NCBI GenBank assembly: GCA_963277665.1
Contig: OY728158.1
Location: forward strand, 600,680,818-600,744,817
Length of the DNA stretch: 64,000 nucleotides
From: Viscum album
Taxonomy: Eukaryota; Streptophyta; Magnoliopsida; Santalales; Viscaceae
Reading direction: 5' to 3'
Shown: one piece after another, positions 24,326 through 36,356 of the stretch
Numbering within the stretch: the stretch's first letter is position 1
Layout: each line of letters starts with the position of its first letter
The notes under the pieces: model-generated
Told to the model about the DNA's origin: nothing
Database searches by the model: none
What the model saw: only the letters and a program-made list of their open reading frames with translations
Made by a program: the position numbers and the translations under genes

Positions 24326-25841
24326 ATTTTTTTCACCAAATTACTATTTTGGAATAGTTAATCCTTATATACAGATATCCCTGTTACTAGTGACAAAATT
24401 ATTGTTCATTGTTTTTTTCTATTAATATTGAGATATTGACTAAAGAATGATGTTCTAGTGAGAGATTGTTATTTTTTATTTTTAATCTTCAGTCAAGGAG
24501 GAAAGAGAGTGTGGGTTTATAAATCTTCCTAGGCACATAGGTATCCTGAACATGCACATGACTACCTGTAGAAGAAAAATGGTTTTTAAAATGAACTATT
24601 GGTTTTTTAAGATTGTTATGAACGAATTTTTTTTAAGGAAAATGTTTATAGAATAGGTTCCAATTAATTAAAACATCAACAGAAACTCACTTGGTAAAAT
24701 CACAATAAACTTATTTGTGGTGACTTAATTAGTAAATAACGTTGTGGTGATATTAATTTTTTTTGTTATTATGATATTGATTCTACTCATGATAAAATAT
24801 AAACCAATATTGGGTAGGTAAAGTGAATGATAATATATATGTTGAACTCAACGATTAGTATTTAGTATAGAGTTCTATATCTATGAGAGACTTCATTTAA
24901 TGAAGTTCCCTTAATTGGTTTGGTATAAATAGTTTTTTACCTTAGGATGACAATGTGGGTCTCTATAGTGTTAGTAGATACGTATTTGAGTTAGGATAAT
25001 TTTGATTTCTACTAGGGTGGTTTTTTAATGTTGGATGGTATCGGTTAGTTGATCCCCATTATTCCTAATCAAAAAATATGTTAGTCATTCATTTTGATTC
25101 AGCTATATGGGTGGATATGGCCAAAGATGAGAGAGGAATGGATATATTCTTCTAGGGTGGAGTGATTCCCAAGTGTATTATGGGTTTGAGTGTTTTTCTT
25201 CATTTTAGCATTGCCTTGGGCATGTTAGGAGTGATGCAACCATGGGTGATTCAAGAGGAGTAGGTTGGATTTTTTTAATTGGGTAGATAATCATTTGATC
25301 ATGTTTTAAATTTGAAAATATGAGTGAGGTTAGGTTATTTGTTTGGGATATAGCCTTTTGTTATAGCTCATAGATTTAGTTGAGCTTATTTCACATGTTA
25401 AGAGGAGCATGTTTTGAAATTAAAATTGGTTTTACATGTGATTGGTTCAAGGAAACATAGGTCTTTTAGAAGTTTTATGGATAATGTAGAAAAAATATGT
25501 GTAATAAAAGGATGAAAAACACATGGGTAACATGGAACCAATGAGTTTATCCTAGTGGCAATTGATCTTGGAACTTCAATTTTTATTAGGAAGCTTCTCT
25601 GATAAGTAGTTATTGGTTAAACTACCTTGGGTGTAGGCACATTGTGGATCATCATAATACTTGATAGTAGTGAATCCCTAAACCCACACTTCTGGATTTA
25701 GTACTAAAACATGATATGTATTTATTTTGGAATAAAAGATAACAGAAAAACACACAGTATATTTTACATTTGAGGACCTTTTTTCGGCCTAGGTTCTGGA
25801 GGGTTAGACAAATAGTACATTAAATCAGAGTTTACAACAAC
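24326..25841. other. Interior of D and/or start of LTR F, no recognisable protein
   Basis: After the D primer site no gag motif can be recognised. The last part (from about 25680, ending 'gagtttacaacaaca') resembles the U5 end of the A-type LTR on the minus strand and may be the severed left end of LTR F, which continues at 59487. Where D ends and F starts is not visible. Confidence 0.35.
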
Positions 25842-25846
25842 AGAAA
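25842..25846. repeat. Target-site duplication of element A, left copy
   Basis: AGAAA lies directly before the TGTAACACCCC start of the 5' LTR. The identical pentamer follows the 3' LTR at 59482-59486. Confidence 0.9.
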
Positions 25847-27212
25847 TGTAACACCCCAAGCTTCTACAGTATGCTTCTCTTCGAATAATGAAATAACGTG
25901 TGTTATACGCAACATCGAGTTCTAACACACCACAACCAATCAAACTAGCCGTTATGAATATTAATACCCACTTTTTGAAATTTAAAAATTTTATTTTTCA
26001 AAATGGACTTCATTTTTGGATTCGGAATATGTAAATTAGCCTAGGGTGAATTTTTGGTATTTTTCTGAAAAACATCATTTTTGATGAATAGTGAAACCAC
26101 TAAGTGGTAGTTAAAAAACTAAATTTTAATAAAACATAATTTTGCCAGTACTTTGATTGGAAATTTGAAAATCTGAGAGACACGGTTAATATCAAGGAGT
26201 AAAATGTGGTTTAATTAGATGAAAATAATTTTTGGTGAATAGTAACTTTTTACTTTTATTTACCACGGTTAAAAGTAAATAGGGTAATTAAGGGTAAAAA
26301 TGATACTAATATTACCCTAACACATGTCCGAATTCTATTGGACAACTGTATCTCGACCAAAAACAACCTTAGGAATAAAATATTATCATTTAGGTCCACT
26401 TGGATTAGATTAGGACATTTATTATTATTTAATTCAAAGAAGAGTTAAAAGAGTGAAAATCAAAGTTTATTTACTAAATAATTTTTAATATAGGGTTATA
26501 CATGAGACAAATTCGATTGTAAATATTAATTAGAAAGATAAAAATATTTCCTACATAATAGTATTTTATTTATAATTTTTAGACATTAAATAATTTAATT
26601 TATTTATGACCCAATGATGATGCAGTAATTACCATAATAGTGAAAAATTAAAATAATTGATATTATAAATACCCAAATAAATATAATTTGAGACTTTTTA
26701 GGAATCAAAATAATTTTCTAGGATAATATGGAATTTTAGGAATGATTTAATTATCTTTTTTCGAAGTAATCATTCTGTTATGATTTTCACAAAAATCAAT
26801 TTTCTAAATAGTGTTAAAATTGACATAAAAGTGTTTTTAAAAAACATATTATATTATTAATTGATATTCAATTCCTAAAAATCTAAGGATCGGCCAAGAG
26901 ACTTATATCATTATAGGTGTATCATTAATGGACCACTTGGGGGTCTCTTGGAGGTATATTGTAAGTTTATTAACTATATAATATAAAAACACAAAGTGAC
27001 ATGGTAAGTGTCAAACTAATTAACTAAGAGTTAAAACTAAAAGATAAGGTTAATATAATGACCGAAACCTTTCTAAATTCTATTTGTTGAGTGGTTTTCT
27101 ACCCATCCAAACCTTAACCTTTAAATAATACACTTTGGAGCCATTAGAAACCGAATATGAATTTATTATAAAATAATATTTCTAGCTTTTCCAAAGGTGC
27201 CCCTCACCCCTC

Positions 27213-27220
27213 TTATAAAA
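27213..27220 (+). promoter_or_regulatory. TATA box of the A 5' LTR
   Basis: TTATAAAA follows a C-rich tract and is identical in the 3' LTR. Family B has the same TATA with the same C-rich context. Transcription of the element would start roughly 30 bases downstream. Confidence 0.75.
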
Positions 27221-27388
27221 GGGAACTCCCCCTTCTCATTAATTCAGACCTTCAAAGCCTTTTGGTTCGGCCAAACCCTGCCCAAATACTCTATCAACTT
27301 CCCTCAATACAACCTAGGGGCCTTCCTTTAGTCATAAAGCCATCCTAAGGAGCCCTTTTGATCAAATCAAAAGGAAGAACCCGAAGAA

Positions 27389-27396
27389 GAGGTAAT
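27389..27396 (+). promoter_or_regulatory. Splice-donor-like GAGGTAAT, 176 bp after the TATA box (A 5' LTR)
   Basis: Matches the plant 5' splice-site consensus AG/GTAA. The same octamer lies 175 bp from the TATA box in the B LTRs and 172 bp in LTR F. Whether it is used is not known. Confidence 0.45.
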
Positions 27397-27565
27397 GATT
27401 CCACCACCCCTTTTCATGTTCCTTTCTTCTTCCACTTCTTCTTTCTTTGTTATTACCATTCTAAAATAATAAATCCAGTATATTATATATACTTTTATGT
27501 TATTATAAACATGGTACAACCATATTTCAGTATTCTATCCATCATTTGAATGACATGTCACCATA

Positions 27566-27784
27566 CGTGCGTACGTACGGCTTACCGTCTCCACGTCATG
27601 GTGTAATTGTTATTCAATATATTATTATTTGGATGGGTATAATAAAGATTTTTAATTAATGTAAATAATAAATATAACATGATAATGATTTTTTATATAT
27701 GATATTCCATCCAATTATATATTATTTTAATATCAAAAGAATGATATTGTCGCTCGTGCGTACGTACGGACTACCGTCTCCACG
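27566..27784 (+). promoter_or_regulatory. Twin hairpin motif, A 5' LTR (copies at 27566-27595 and 27755-27784)
   Basis: Each 30-base copy reads CGTGCGTACGTACGG, two variable bases, then TACCGTCTCCACG. CGTG/CACG and ACGG/CCGT can pair, and flanking bases extend the stem (CACCAT/ATGGTG at the first copy, TCGC/GCGA at the second). The copies start 189 bp apart and 353 and 542 bp after the TATA box. They are dense in CpG within CpG-poor LTR DNA. Confidence 0.7.
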
Positions 27785-28111
27785 AACGCGATGAGATTCA
27801 TTCTCCATCGTATCCATTCAAGTATAATTATCATTTTATGATTTAAAAATAATTTTTAAGGACTTGATATAATTCTGTATAAGAATAAGATACAACATAT
27901 CCATGAAAAACATGGCTTACGTAACAAAACATATTAAAGAAAATGAGTAAGTTAACTCCCGAAACGATGATAATACTAAGATATTATTAACAAAGCAATG
28001 TTAAAAGATCATATATGATAACATAATAATATATATGATTCTTTTATAATTTAATAACAATTATTTCACCATTATACATGAGGTTAACCTACCCCCAACC
28101 AAGGAAAAGTA

Positions 28112-28120
28112 CAAGGTAAG
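28112..28120 (+). promoter_or_regulatory. Splice-donor-like CAAGGTAAGGG, 899 bp after the TATA box (A 5' LTR)
   Basis: A near-perfect AG/GTAAG donor. Family B has TAAGGTAAGGG 900 bp after its TATA box and LTR F has CAAGGTAAGGGG about 942 bp after. A further AAGGTAAG lies at 28355-28362. Confidence 0.45.
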
Positions 28121-28376
28121 GGTTTATTTCACAATCTCTTCATTATCCGAGGTTGTTTATAGGTAATTATCTACTGGGACCTCTTTATCATTCACATCCA
28201 TTTTTCTTAAAAATGTATTTCAAAACATTCTTAAAATTTTACAGATTATGGGTTAAAGTCATTTATACCCTTTTTTGACTTTTATAAGAAGTTTATAATG
28301 GAATATTTTCATCGTTTTCCAAACAAGGTTCTTTTTAACCTTTTCGACAAAATTAAGGTAAGAATGTTTTTTTAAC

Positions 28377-28412
28377 TTATACGGCGGGTGCGGCTATTTT
28401 CCGCCGTTATAA
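28377..28412. other. Strong inverted repeat in U5 of the A 5' LTR
   Basis: TTATACGGCGG and CCGCCGTTATAA pair except for one bulged base, around a loop of about 13 bases. In the 3' LTR (near 36950-36986) the same place reads TTATGTGGTGG and CCGCCATTATAA, so the stem is weakened mainly by C-to-T and G-to-A changes at CpG positions. Confidence 0.65.
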
Positions 28413-29412
28413 AATCGTTGAAGCTTCCCTTACAAGCTTATAAGAATATTTTCAAAGAAAATGTTTTATTTTCTAAATATATGACTCTTAAATGATTTCA
28501 AAATAGAAAGAGATAATTCTCTAAAAAGAGTTTTGATTTCATCTATGTCAACATCCTTTGATGGATTTTACGCTTATTTGAAGTTGATTTATTATGATAC
28601 AAAACATCTATATTGTATTGATGGTTTTGTGATATGCTTGACTGTGGATGTGTTATTTTTATACCATTCATGGTTTGTAGAGAAATTATTGACATTTCGT
28701 ATGCTAGTTTTAATACGAATGTTTATGTTATGTTTAAACCTGTTCATATGAGGAATGCATTGGACTTAATATGTGACGGGTGGAGCCCGCTATAGCTCCT
28801 TGATGCATCGGTAGGTCTCATGAGACAAACTAGTGTCTTGGAACAAGTCCTTGACAAAATCTTATTTGTAGTCTTGGCACGAGGCGTTGGCTATGTGGTT
28901 ATGATAGTCTGGCATTATGCATTCCATCATTATGAAAGTGGTTATTGATATTGCATGTGATTATTCGATTAGTAGAATATCCATGTGAATAATTAAATGG
29001 AATTATTTCATTTTATTTTTGCCATACTATGTATAAGTTCAAGTTTAAAAGGATTTTTTTAGTTATACATTGTCTTAAATGTTTATTCTTATTTATGAAT
29101 GTTTCCGCTATATTGTTATCCTTTCTGGGCATTGGAGCTCAACCCTTTTCTATGTTTTATTTTTCCCAGGATGTGAATAAGTAATTTATGAATGACCTGC
29201 AGGGATAGTATGATGGGATAAGAGTGTGGACTATGGAGAATATATTGTTGTAGTCTTCATTTTATGATGTAATGTAAAACTTTATGAATATATCTAGTGT
29301 TTCCAAGGCTACTAAACTAAACGGTCTTTCGAGATTTGATCTTTGTTGTGATCATGCCAATGTTATGTAATAATGCACGGAATCTGGGTAACTGGGGTCG
29401 GGGCGTTACAGT

Positions 29413-29424
29413 TGGTATCAGAGG
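29413..29424 (+). promoter_or_regulatory. Primer binding site of element A (initiator tRNA-Met)
   Basis: TGGTATCAGAGG begins two bases after the LTR terminus TTACA and matches plant initiator tRNA-Met over 11 bases. Confidence 0.9.
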
Positions 29425-29911
29425 AAGTTTAGTACAAAACTTCGAAGCTAGATTTAGATAAACTCTGATTAGAGCACATAGATTTAAGATGGACTTTGAG
29501 GATTAGTATAGAAGAACTTCCTAGAATTTTGGAATTGTAGAGATTTTGTGAGTTTTCTGAGAAATACATCCCAGTCTAGATATGAGCAGGTAGAGGCGTC
29601 TCTGGAACAGATGTACCTAGGGGTATAACCCGAAAACACCGCTTTGAGCTAGACTCGAACGGGAACTGGTGCATGACAACGGGCCTTGCTGAACTCTTGG
29701 TTACGACACTCCCGGGGGATATGCTTAGGATAACTCTCATTTTCTTTACAAATAATTATGAAGGGTTTATGAGTATATAATTCCTCAAAGAAAATATTTT
29801 TATGATTATGGATTATATCCATAAATAGTTCAATTTATGTTAAGTGTTTTATAAGTATGAAATTATGTATTTTGATTCATAAACTGATCTAGTTTATTCC
29901 ATTGTTTAGAA
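29425..29911 (+). other. Untranslated leader of element A
   Basis: About 490 bases between primer site and gag ATG. The middle (29600-29720) is richer in G and C. Just before the ATG, TTCCATTGTTTAG/AA resembles a splice acceptor, which could pair with the donors in the LTR. No open frame of note. Confidence 0.55.
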
Positions 29912-30990
29912 ATGACGCCTAGTGGAAGAAATGGAAACCGTATCAATGCACGTACTCCATGTAGGTATTGCCCTCTTGCTCAAGATAATTATAGTGGAGC
30001 TGGTGATACAACTGGTGCCGATCAGCTAATCACCATACTGGGACAACTCACTCAGGTTATGAATAATAACCTTACCCGTATGGAGCACCCTGATCCACAT
30101 CGTGGAGGATCAATGGTAGATCGCTTCATGAGGCAGAAACCACCAAAATTCAATGGGAGTACAAATCCCTTAGTAGCTGAGCAATGGATAAATTCCCTAG
30201 AGAAAATATTTTAGGCTTTGGGGAGTAGTAAAAGGGAAAAAGTTATCATGGCAGTTTACCACCTCACTCGAGATGCTGATCAATGGTGGTCATTGATTCC
30301 AAACACAAAGGAAGATGATGAAGTATGAAATATGGAATGGAGGGAGTTCAAAGATCTGTTTTTAGAAAAATACTTTCTCGTGACCATCGAGCATATATGG
30401 AAAGGCAATTTCTGAGTCTGAGACAAAAGGAGGATGAGAACGTCGCAAAGTATGAGGATAACTTTACAAGGTTATCAAGGTATGATGGAGATTATATACG
30501 TAACCCAAGAAGTAAGATTTATCGTTTCTTTGATGGGTTAAAACCATTTCTCCTCCAAGCATTAGTCTCACAATCCTTCTCATCGTACGAAGACATTGTC
30601 TCATGTGCTATCAAGACAGAGAAAGAATTATCTAAGTCATATGACTTTAAAGAAAAGCAAGAGAAGAATAGACCTGCTGATCAATCTGGGAATGGAAATA
30701 AATGGATGAAGGGAAAAGTTGAATATCCATCCTGCAGTAAATGTGGGAAGAAACACCCTGGTACTTGCTTAAAAGGAACGAGAGTCTGTTAAAAGTGTGG
30801 TGAAAAAGGCCACTAAGCTCGTGATTGCAAGGGGAAGAAGGAAGCTACCGATGTCCAATGCTAAAATTGCACGGAGATGGGACATTATGCAAATGAATGT
30901 CCTAAGTGTCAGGGGAAATTACCTCAGAAACAGCCAGGGGATCAAGGCCAAGCTTATGCTATCACTGTTGCTGAGGTAGAATCTCCGAAA
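29912..30990 (+). pseudogene. Element A gag (capsid and zinc knuckles), inactive
   Basis: Gag assembles the particle and packages RNA. The ATG at 29912 opens MTPSGRNGNR and the frame runs 100 codons to a stop at 30212. Here lies FNGSTNPLVAEQWI, shared with family B. After that stop the same frame still reads recognisable gag (DADQWW, WREFKDLFLEKYF) to about 30380, where a one-base deletion shifts the frame. The second frame (YMERQFLSLRQKED, then YEDNFTRLSRY) continues through CSKCGKKHPGTC and two zinc knuckles, KCGEKGH-stop-ARDC and NCTEMGHYANEC. At least four stops and one frameshift make it dead. It is fused in frame to pol, as in single-ORF chromoviruses. Confidence 0.88.
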
Positions 30991-33900
30991 GATGTGGTGG
31001 CAGGTAATTTAATGGTTTCCTCAAGTTTAGAAAATGCATTATTTGATTCTGGATCATCACATTGTTTCATATCTTCCCAGTTTTCTAAGAAAATTAGATA
31101 TTTCCAATTTGATTTAACAAGGGAGTTGTCAGTTAAAATTCCTAAGGGAAGTATCATTGCAACAAAGTTTTGTGAATAAGTCCCCATTAGAGCACATAAA
31201 TGTTCATTATCTGCTGATCTCATCATCATACCTATGATTGAGTTTGATATAATACTCGGTATGGATTGTCTTACGGACCATGATGCGAAGATTTATTGTA
31301 AGAAGAAGGAGGTTATGATTTTTGATGATGATGAGGAACACCTTATCTTTAGAGCAGAATCGTCACCACCTAATTCTTATCTAGATCCACCCCCAGTAGC
31401 TCAACTAAATTCAATTATTGGGGAGGAAGAGGATGAAATTACAGTGGGTGAGGAAAGGAATGTTCAAATAGAGGATGTACCTATTGTAAAAGAATATGTA
31501 GATGTGTTTTTGGAAGATTTATCGGGACATCCTCCAGAACGAGAAGTTGATTTTTCCATTTATTTAATTCCGGGATCAAGGCCTATATCGAAGACCCCTT
31601 ATAGAATGGACAATGTATAATTAGTTGAAATAAAGAAACAACTAGAGGAATTGAGTAATAATGGATTTATTCACCCTAGTGTTTCTCCATGGGGAGCCCC
31701 TGTTCTTTTTGTTAAAAAGAAAGATGGATCTATGAGGTTATGTATCGACTACAGGGAGATCAATGCTATAATAATAAAGAACAAGTATCCCCTACCTCGC
31801 ATTGATGATTTATTTGACCAACTACATGAAGCTCAATACTTTTCAAAGATTGACCTTCGATCTGGATACCATTAGTTGTGTGTGAAGAAGGAAGACATTC
31901 CGAAGACAACATTTTGAACCAGGTACGGGCATTACGAGTTTACAGTAATGCGTTTTGGATTGATGAATGCACCCTCTGTATTAATGGATCTGATGAATAG
32001 AGTTTTCAAGGAATATCTCGATGAATTTGTGGTGGTATTTATTGATGATATCTTGGTATACTCCAAAAGCTATGAAGAGCATGAAAATCACATGCGCATT
32101 ATCCTGAAGACTCTGAGAAGACATGAATTATATGGGAAGTTTAGAAAGTGTGAATTCTGGATTTAGGAGATTTATTTTCTTGGCCATATTGTCTCTAAAG
32201 ATGGAATATCTGTTGATCCTTCTAAGACCAAGGCAATCCAAGAATGGCCAGCACCTACGAGTATAATTGAGGTACGCAGTTTTATTGGTTTGGAAGGTTA
32301 TTATCGACGTTTCATCCAGAATTTTGCTCGATTGGCTAACCCATTAACGAAGCTCACACGTAAAGGGGTTAAATTTGTTTGGATAAAATAGTGTGAAGAA
32401 TGTTTCGAAGAACTTAAGAGAAGATTAGTCAATGCTCTTATGTTGACTCTACCATCGGGGAATGATGGGTTCGCTATTTATAGTGATGCATCAAAGAAAG
32501 GACTTGGTTGTGTCCTTATGCAGAATGATAGGGTTATTTCCTATGCATCACGACAGTTGAAAATTCATGAAAAAAACTATCCTACTCATGATATCGAGTC
32601 AGCAGTTGTGATCTTTACTTTGAAGATATGGAGGCACTACCTCTATGGTGAAAAATGTGAGATTTATACTGATCACAAGAGTTTGAAGTATATTTTGTCA
32701 CAAAAAGAACTCAACATGAGGCAAAGGAGATGGCTTGAATTACTCAAGGATTATGACTGAACGATACACTACCACCTGGGGAAGGCAAACAAGGTGGCAG
32801 ATGCTTTGAGTAGAAAAGATCATGGAGTTTTTAACAATACGAGAATTGAAAGGGATCCAATTTTCATGGATCTAGTGAAGATGGACATGGGAATAACCAG
32901 GGAAGGTGAAACATCAATGTTTTTTCAAATGGTTTCCAAACCATCTTTATTAGAAAGGATTAAGAGTTCTCAGACCGATGATGAAGAACATAAAAAGAAG
33001 ATTAAAGCTCTGAATGATGGGAGATTGAGAGACTTTTTGTATAAAGATGGAATTTTTAAATTCGGGAAGAGACTTTGTGTTCCTGATATAACTGATCTAA
33101 AAAGGGAATTTCTGGATGATGCTCATAGTTCCAATTTCTCTATACACCTTGGGAGAACAAAGATTTATAGAGACTTGAGGGAACATTTTCAGTGGGACAA
33201 CATGAAGAGGGAGATTGCTGATTTTGTGTCAAGATGTATGGTTTGTCAACAAGTGAAAGCTGGAAGGCAACAGCCTGGAGGAGTCATGCAACCTCTTCCC
33301 ATACCGGAGTGAAAATGGGACAATATTATGATGGAATTTTTCATGGGGCTACTAAAGACACCTAGAAGGAACGATGCAATATGGGTCATTGTTGATCGTC
33401 TTACCATGTCAACACATTTTCTTGCTATAAGGAAGATTTAACACTTGAACGGCTAGCAAGACTATATATTAATAAAGTTGTGAGACTTTATGGAGTACCC
33501 CTATCGATTGTTTCTGATCGTGATCCCTGTTTTACTTCAAGATTCTGGAAAAGTCTTTAGAAATCCTTGGATACTGAACTTCATTTGAGCAATTCCTACC
33601 ACCCTCAAACAGATGGACAATCAGAATGAACTATTCAAACCTTAGAAGACATGTTGAGATCCTGCTCACTTGAATTTCAGGGTATGTGGGATCAATATTT
33701 ACCTCTGGTAGAGTTTTCCTATAACAATAGCTTCCATTCAAGTATTCATATGGCACCATATAAAACGTTATACGGAAAGATATGTCGCACACCAACCTGT
33801 TGGGATGACGTTGGTGAAAGAAAACATGTAGGCCCAGAACTGGTGGAGGAAACAGTGGAAAAGGTGAAGGTAATCCAAAACCATATCAAAGCAGGCCAAA

Positions 33901-34364
33901 GTAGGCAGAAGAGCTATGCCAATAATTGAAGGAACGATTTGGAATTTCAAGTTGGTGATCATGTTTTCCTGAAGGTATCTCCATGAAATGGAATCATACA
34001 TTTTGGTAAGAAAGGTAAATGGAGTCCTAGGTACATCAGACCTTTCGAAATTCTAGAACGAATTGGGGCTGTAGATTACCGATTGGCAATGCCGCCAAGT
34101 CTCTCCAAAGTTCACGATGTGTTCCAAGTATCTCTGTTGAAGAAATACATGCCTGACCCAACGCATGTACTCACATATGAGCAATTAGAACTGGAACCTG
34201 ATATATCTTATTGCGAAGAGCCTGTTAAGATTCTTGATACGAGAGAACAAGTACTGAGAAACCGGACGACTTGTCTGGTAAAAGTCTTGTGGAGAAACCA
34301 TAAGATGGAAGAGGCAACGTGGGAACCCGATGAACTTATGATGAAGAACCACCCGAGTCTTTAA
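30991..34364 (+). pseudogene. Element A pol (protease, RT, RNase H, integrase, chromodomain-like end), inactive
   Basis: Protease: LFDSGSSHCFIS near 31040, with the catalytic [23 protein letters not shown], then FIDDILVYS at 32038-32064 with the aspartate pair intact. RNase H: YSDAS (32479-32493) and TDHKSL (about 32668). Integrase: the HHCC finger (about 33118-33252, CMVCQQVK), first aspartate in VIVDRLT, second in VSDRDP, and HPQTDGQSE, after which a TGA follows at 33627. The end, VKVLWRNHKMEEATWEPDEL (34275-34340), is chromodomain-like, and TAA closes at 34362. More than ten stops interrupt the frame, and a one-base deletion near 33432 shifts it. Confidence 0.92.
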
Positions 34365-34404
34365 TGCGGTAGTATTCTAGAAATTCCGAGGACAAAATGT
34401 TTTG

Positions 34405-34417
34405 AAGGACGGGAGAG
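34405..34417 (+). promoter_or_regulatory. Polypurine tract of element A (decayed)
   Basis: AAGGACGGGAGAG lies directly before the TGTAACACCCC start of the 3' LTR. Family B has the cleaner AAGGGGGG at the same place. Plus-strand DNA synthesis would start here. Confidence 0.7.
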
Positions 34418-35784
34418 TGTAACACCCCAATCTTCTACGGTACGCTTCTCTTTGAATAATGCAATAGTGTGTGTTGTACGCAACATTGAGTTCTAACACA
34501 CCACAACCAATCAAACTAGCCGTTATGAATAGTAATACCCACTTTTTGAAATTTATAAATTTTATTTTTCAAAATGGACTTCATTTTTGGATTCGGAATA
34601 TCGAAATTAGCCTAGGGTGAATTTTTGTTATTTTTCTAAAAAACTTCATTTTTTGATGAATAGTGAAACCACTAAGTGGTAGTTAAAAAACTAATTTTTT
34701 CATAAAACATAATTTTACCTCTTCTGTGAGTGGAATTTCGAAAATCCGAGAGACACAGTTAATATCAAGGAGTAAAATGTGTTTCAATGAGATGAAAATA
34801 ATTTTTGGTGAATAGTAACTTTTTACTTTTATTTACCACGGTTAAAAGTAAATAGGGTAATTAAGGGTAAAAATGATATTTATATTACCCTAAAACGTGT
34901 CCTAATTCTATTGGACAAGTGTATCTCAACCAAAAACAACCTTAGGAATAAAATATTATCATTTAGGTCTACTTGGATTAGATTAGGACATTTATTATTA
35001 TTTAATTCAAAGAAGAGTTAAAAGAGTTAAAATCAAATTTTATTTACTAAATCATTTTTAATATAGGGTTATACATAAGAAAAATTATATTGTAAATATG
35101 CATTAGAAATATAAAACAATTTCCTACATAATGGTATTTTATTTATGATTTTTAGACATTAAATAATTCAATATATTTATGACCCAATGATGATGAAGTA
35201 ATTATCATAATAGTGAAAATTAAAATAAATGATATTATAAATACCCAAATAAATATAATTTGAGACTTTATATGAATTACACTAATTTTCTAGGATAATA
35301 TGAAATCTTAGGAATGATTTAATTAACTTTATTTGAAGTAATCATTCTATTATGATTTTCACAAAAATCAATTTTCCAAATAGTGTCAAAATTGACATAA
35401 AAGTGTTTTTAAAACAAATATTATATTATTCATTGATATTCAATTCCGAAAAATCTAAGGTTCGGCCAAGAGACTTATATAATGATATTTGTATCATTAA
35501 TGGACCACTTGGGGGTCTCTTGGAGGTATATAGTAAGTTTATTAACTATATAATATAAAAACACAAAGTGACATGGTACGTGTCAAACTAATTAACTAAG
35601 AGTTAAAACTAAAAGATAAGGTTAATATAATGACCCAAACCTATCTAAATTATACTGGTTGAGTGGTTTTAGACCCATCCCAATCTTAATATTTAAATAA
35701 TCCACTTTGGAGCCATTATAAACCGAATATGAATTTATTATAAAATAATATTTCTAGCTTTTCCAAAGGTGCCCCTCACCCCTC

Positions 35785-35792
35785 TTATAAAA
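35785..35792 (+). promoter_or_regulatory. TATA box of the A 3' LTR
   Basis: TTATAAAA, the same as in the 5' LTR. Read-through from here would run into the nested insertion. Confidence 0.7.
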
Positions 35793-36137
35793 GGGCACTC
35801 CCCCTTCTCATTAATTCACACCTTCAGAGCCTTTTGGTTCGGCCAAACCCTACTCAAATACTCTCTCAACTTCCCTCAATACAACCTAGAGGCATTCCTT
35901 TAGTCATAAAGCCAACCTAAGGAGCCCTTTTGATCAAATCAAAAGGAAGAACCCGAAGAAGAGGTAATGATTTCACCACCCCTTTTCAGGTTCCTTTCTT
36001 CTTCCACTTCTTCTTTCTTTGTTATTACCATTCTAAAATAATAACTCCAGTATATTATATATAATTTTATGTTATTATAAACATGGTACAACCATATTTC
36101 AGTATTCTATCCATCCTTTGAATGACATGTCACCATA

Positions 36138-36356
36138 CGTGTGTACGTACGGCTTACCCTCTCCACGTCGTGGTGTAATTGTTATTCAATATATTATTAT
36201 TTGGATGGGTATAATAATGATTTTTAATTCATGTAAATAATAAATATAACATGATAATGATTCTTTATATATGATATAACATCCAATTATATATTATTTT
36301 AATATCAAAAGAATGATATTGTCGCTCGTGCGTACGTACGGACTACCGTCTCCATG
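36138..36356 (+). promoter_or_regulatory. Twin hairpin motif, A 3' LTR (copies at 36138-36167 and 36327-36356)
   Basis: Same pair as in the 5' LTR, with the same 189-bp spacing and the same 353-bp distance from the TATA box. The first copy has one C-to-T change (GTGTACGTACGG) and ACCCTCTCC for ACCGTCTCC. The second ends CCATG. GTACGTACGG is unchanged in both. Confidence 0.7.

Larger units (their letters stand above)
25847..29410 (+). repeat. 5' LTR of element A, 3564 bp
   Basis: Begins TGTAACACCCC, ends GGGCGTTACA, and is followed by the primer site. U3 runs to about 27245, judged from a TATA box at 27213, leaving an unusually long R-U5 of about 2.2 kb. U3 holds the palindrome ACCACTAAGTGGT (26098-26110) in a block also present in the B and F LTRs. 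R-U5 holds the twin GTACGTACGG motifs, two splice-donor-like sites and a strong hairpin at 28377-28412. Confidence 0.95.

Noticed and set aside
27358..27549. 63-codon open frame just after the A TATA box
   Set aside because: It does not start at an ATG-led frame conserved in the 3' LTR, and it overlaps the donor-like GAGGTAAT site.
28533..28751. 72-codon open frame in the A 5' LTR, with a counterpart at 37117-37308 in the 3' LTR
   Set aside because: It lies in R-U5, is shortened in the second LTR copy, and has no recognisable domain; chance opening in AT-rich DNA is enough.
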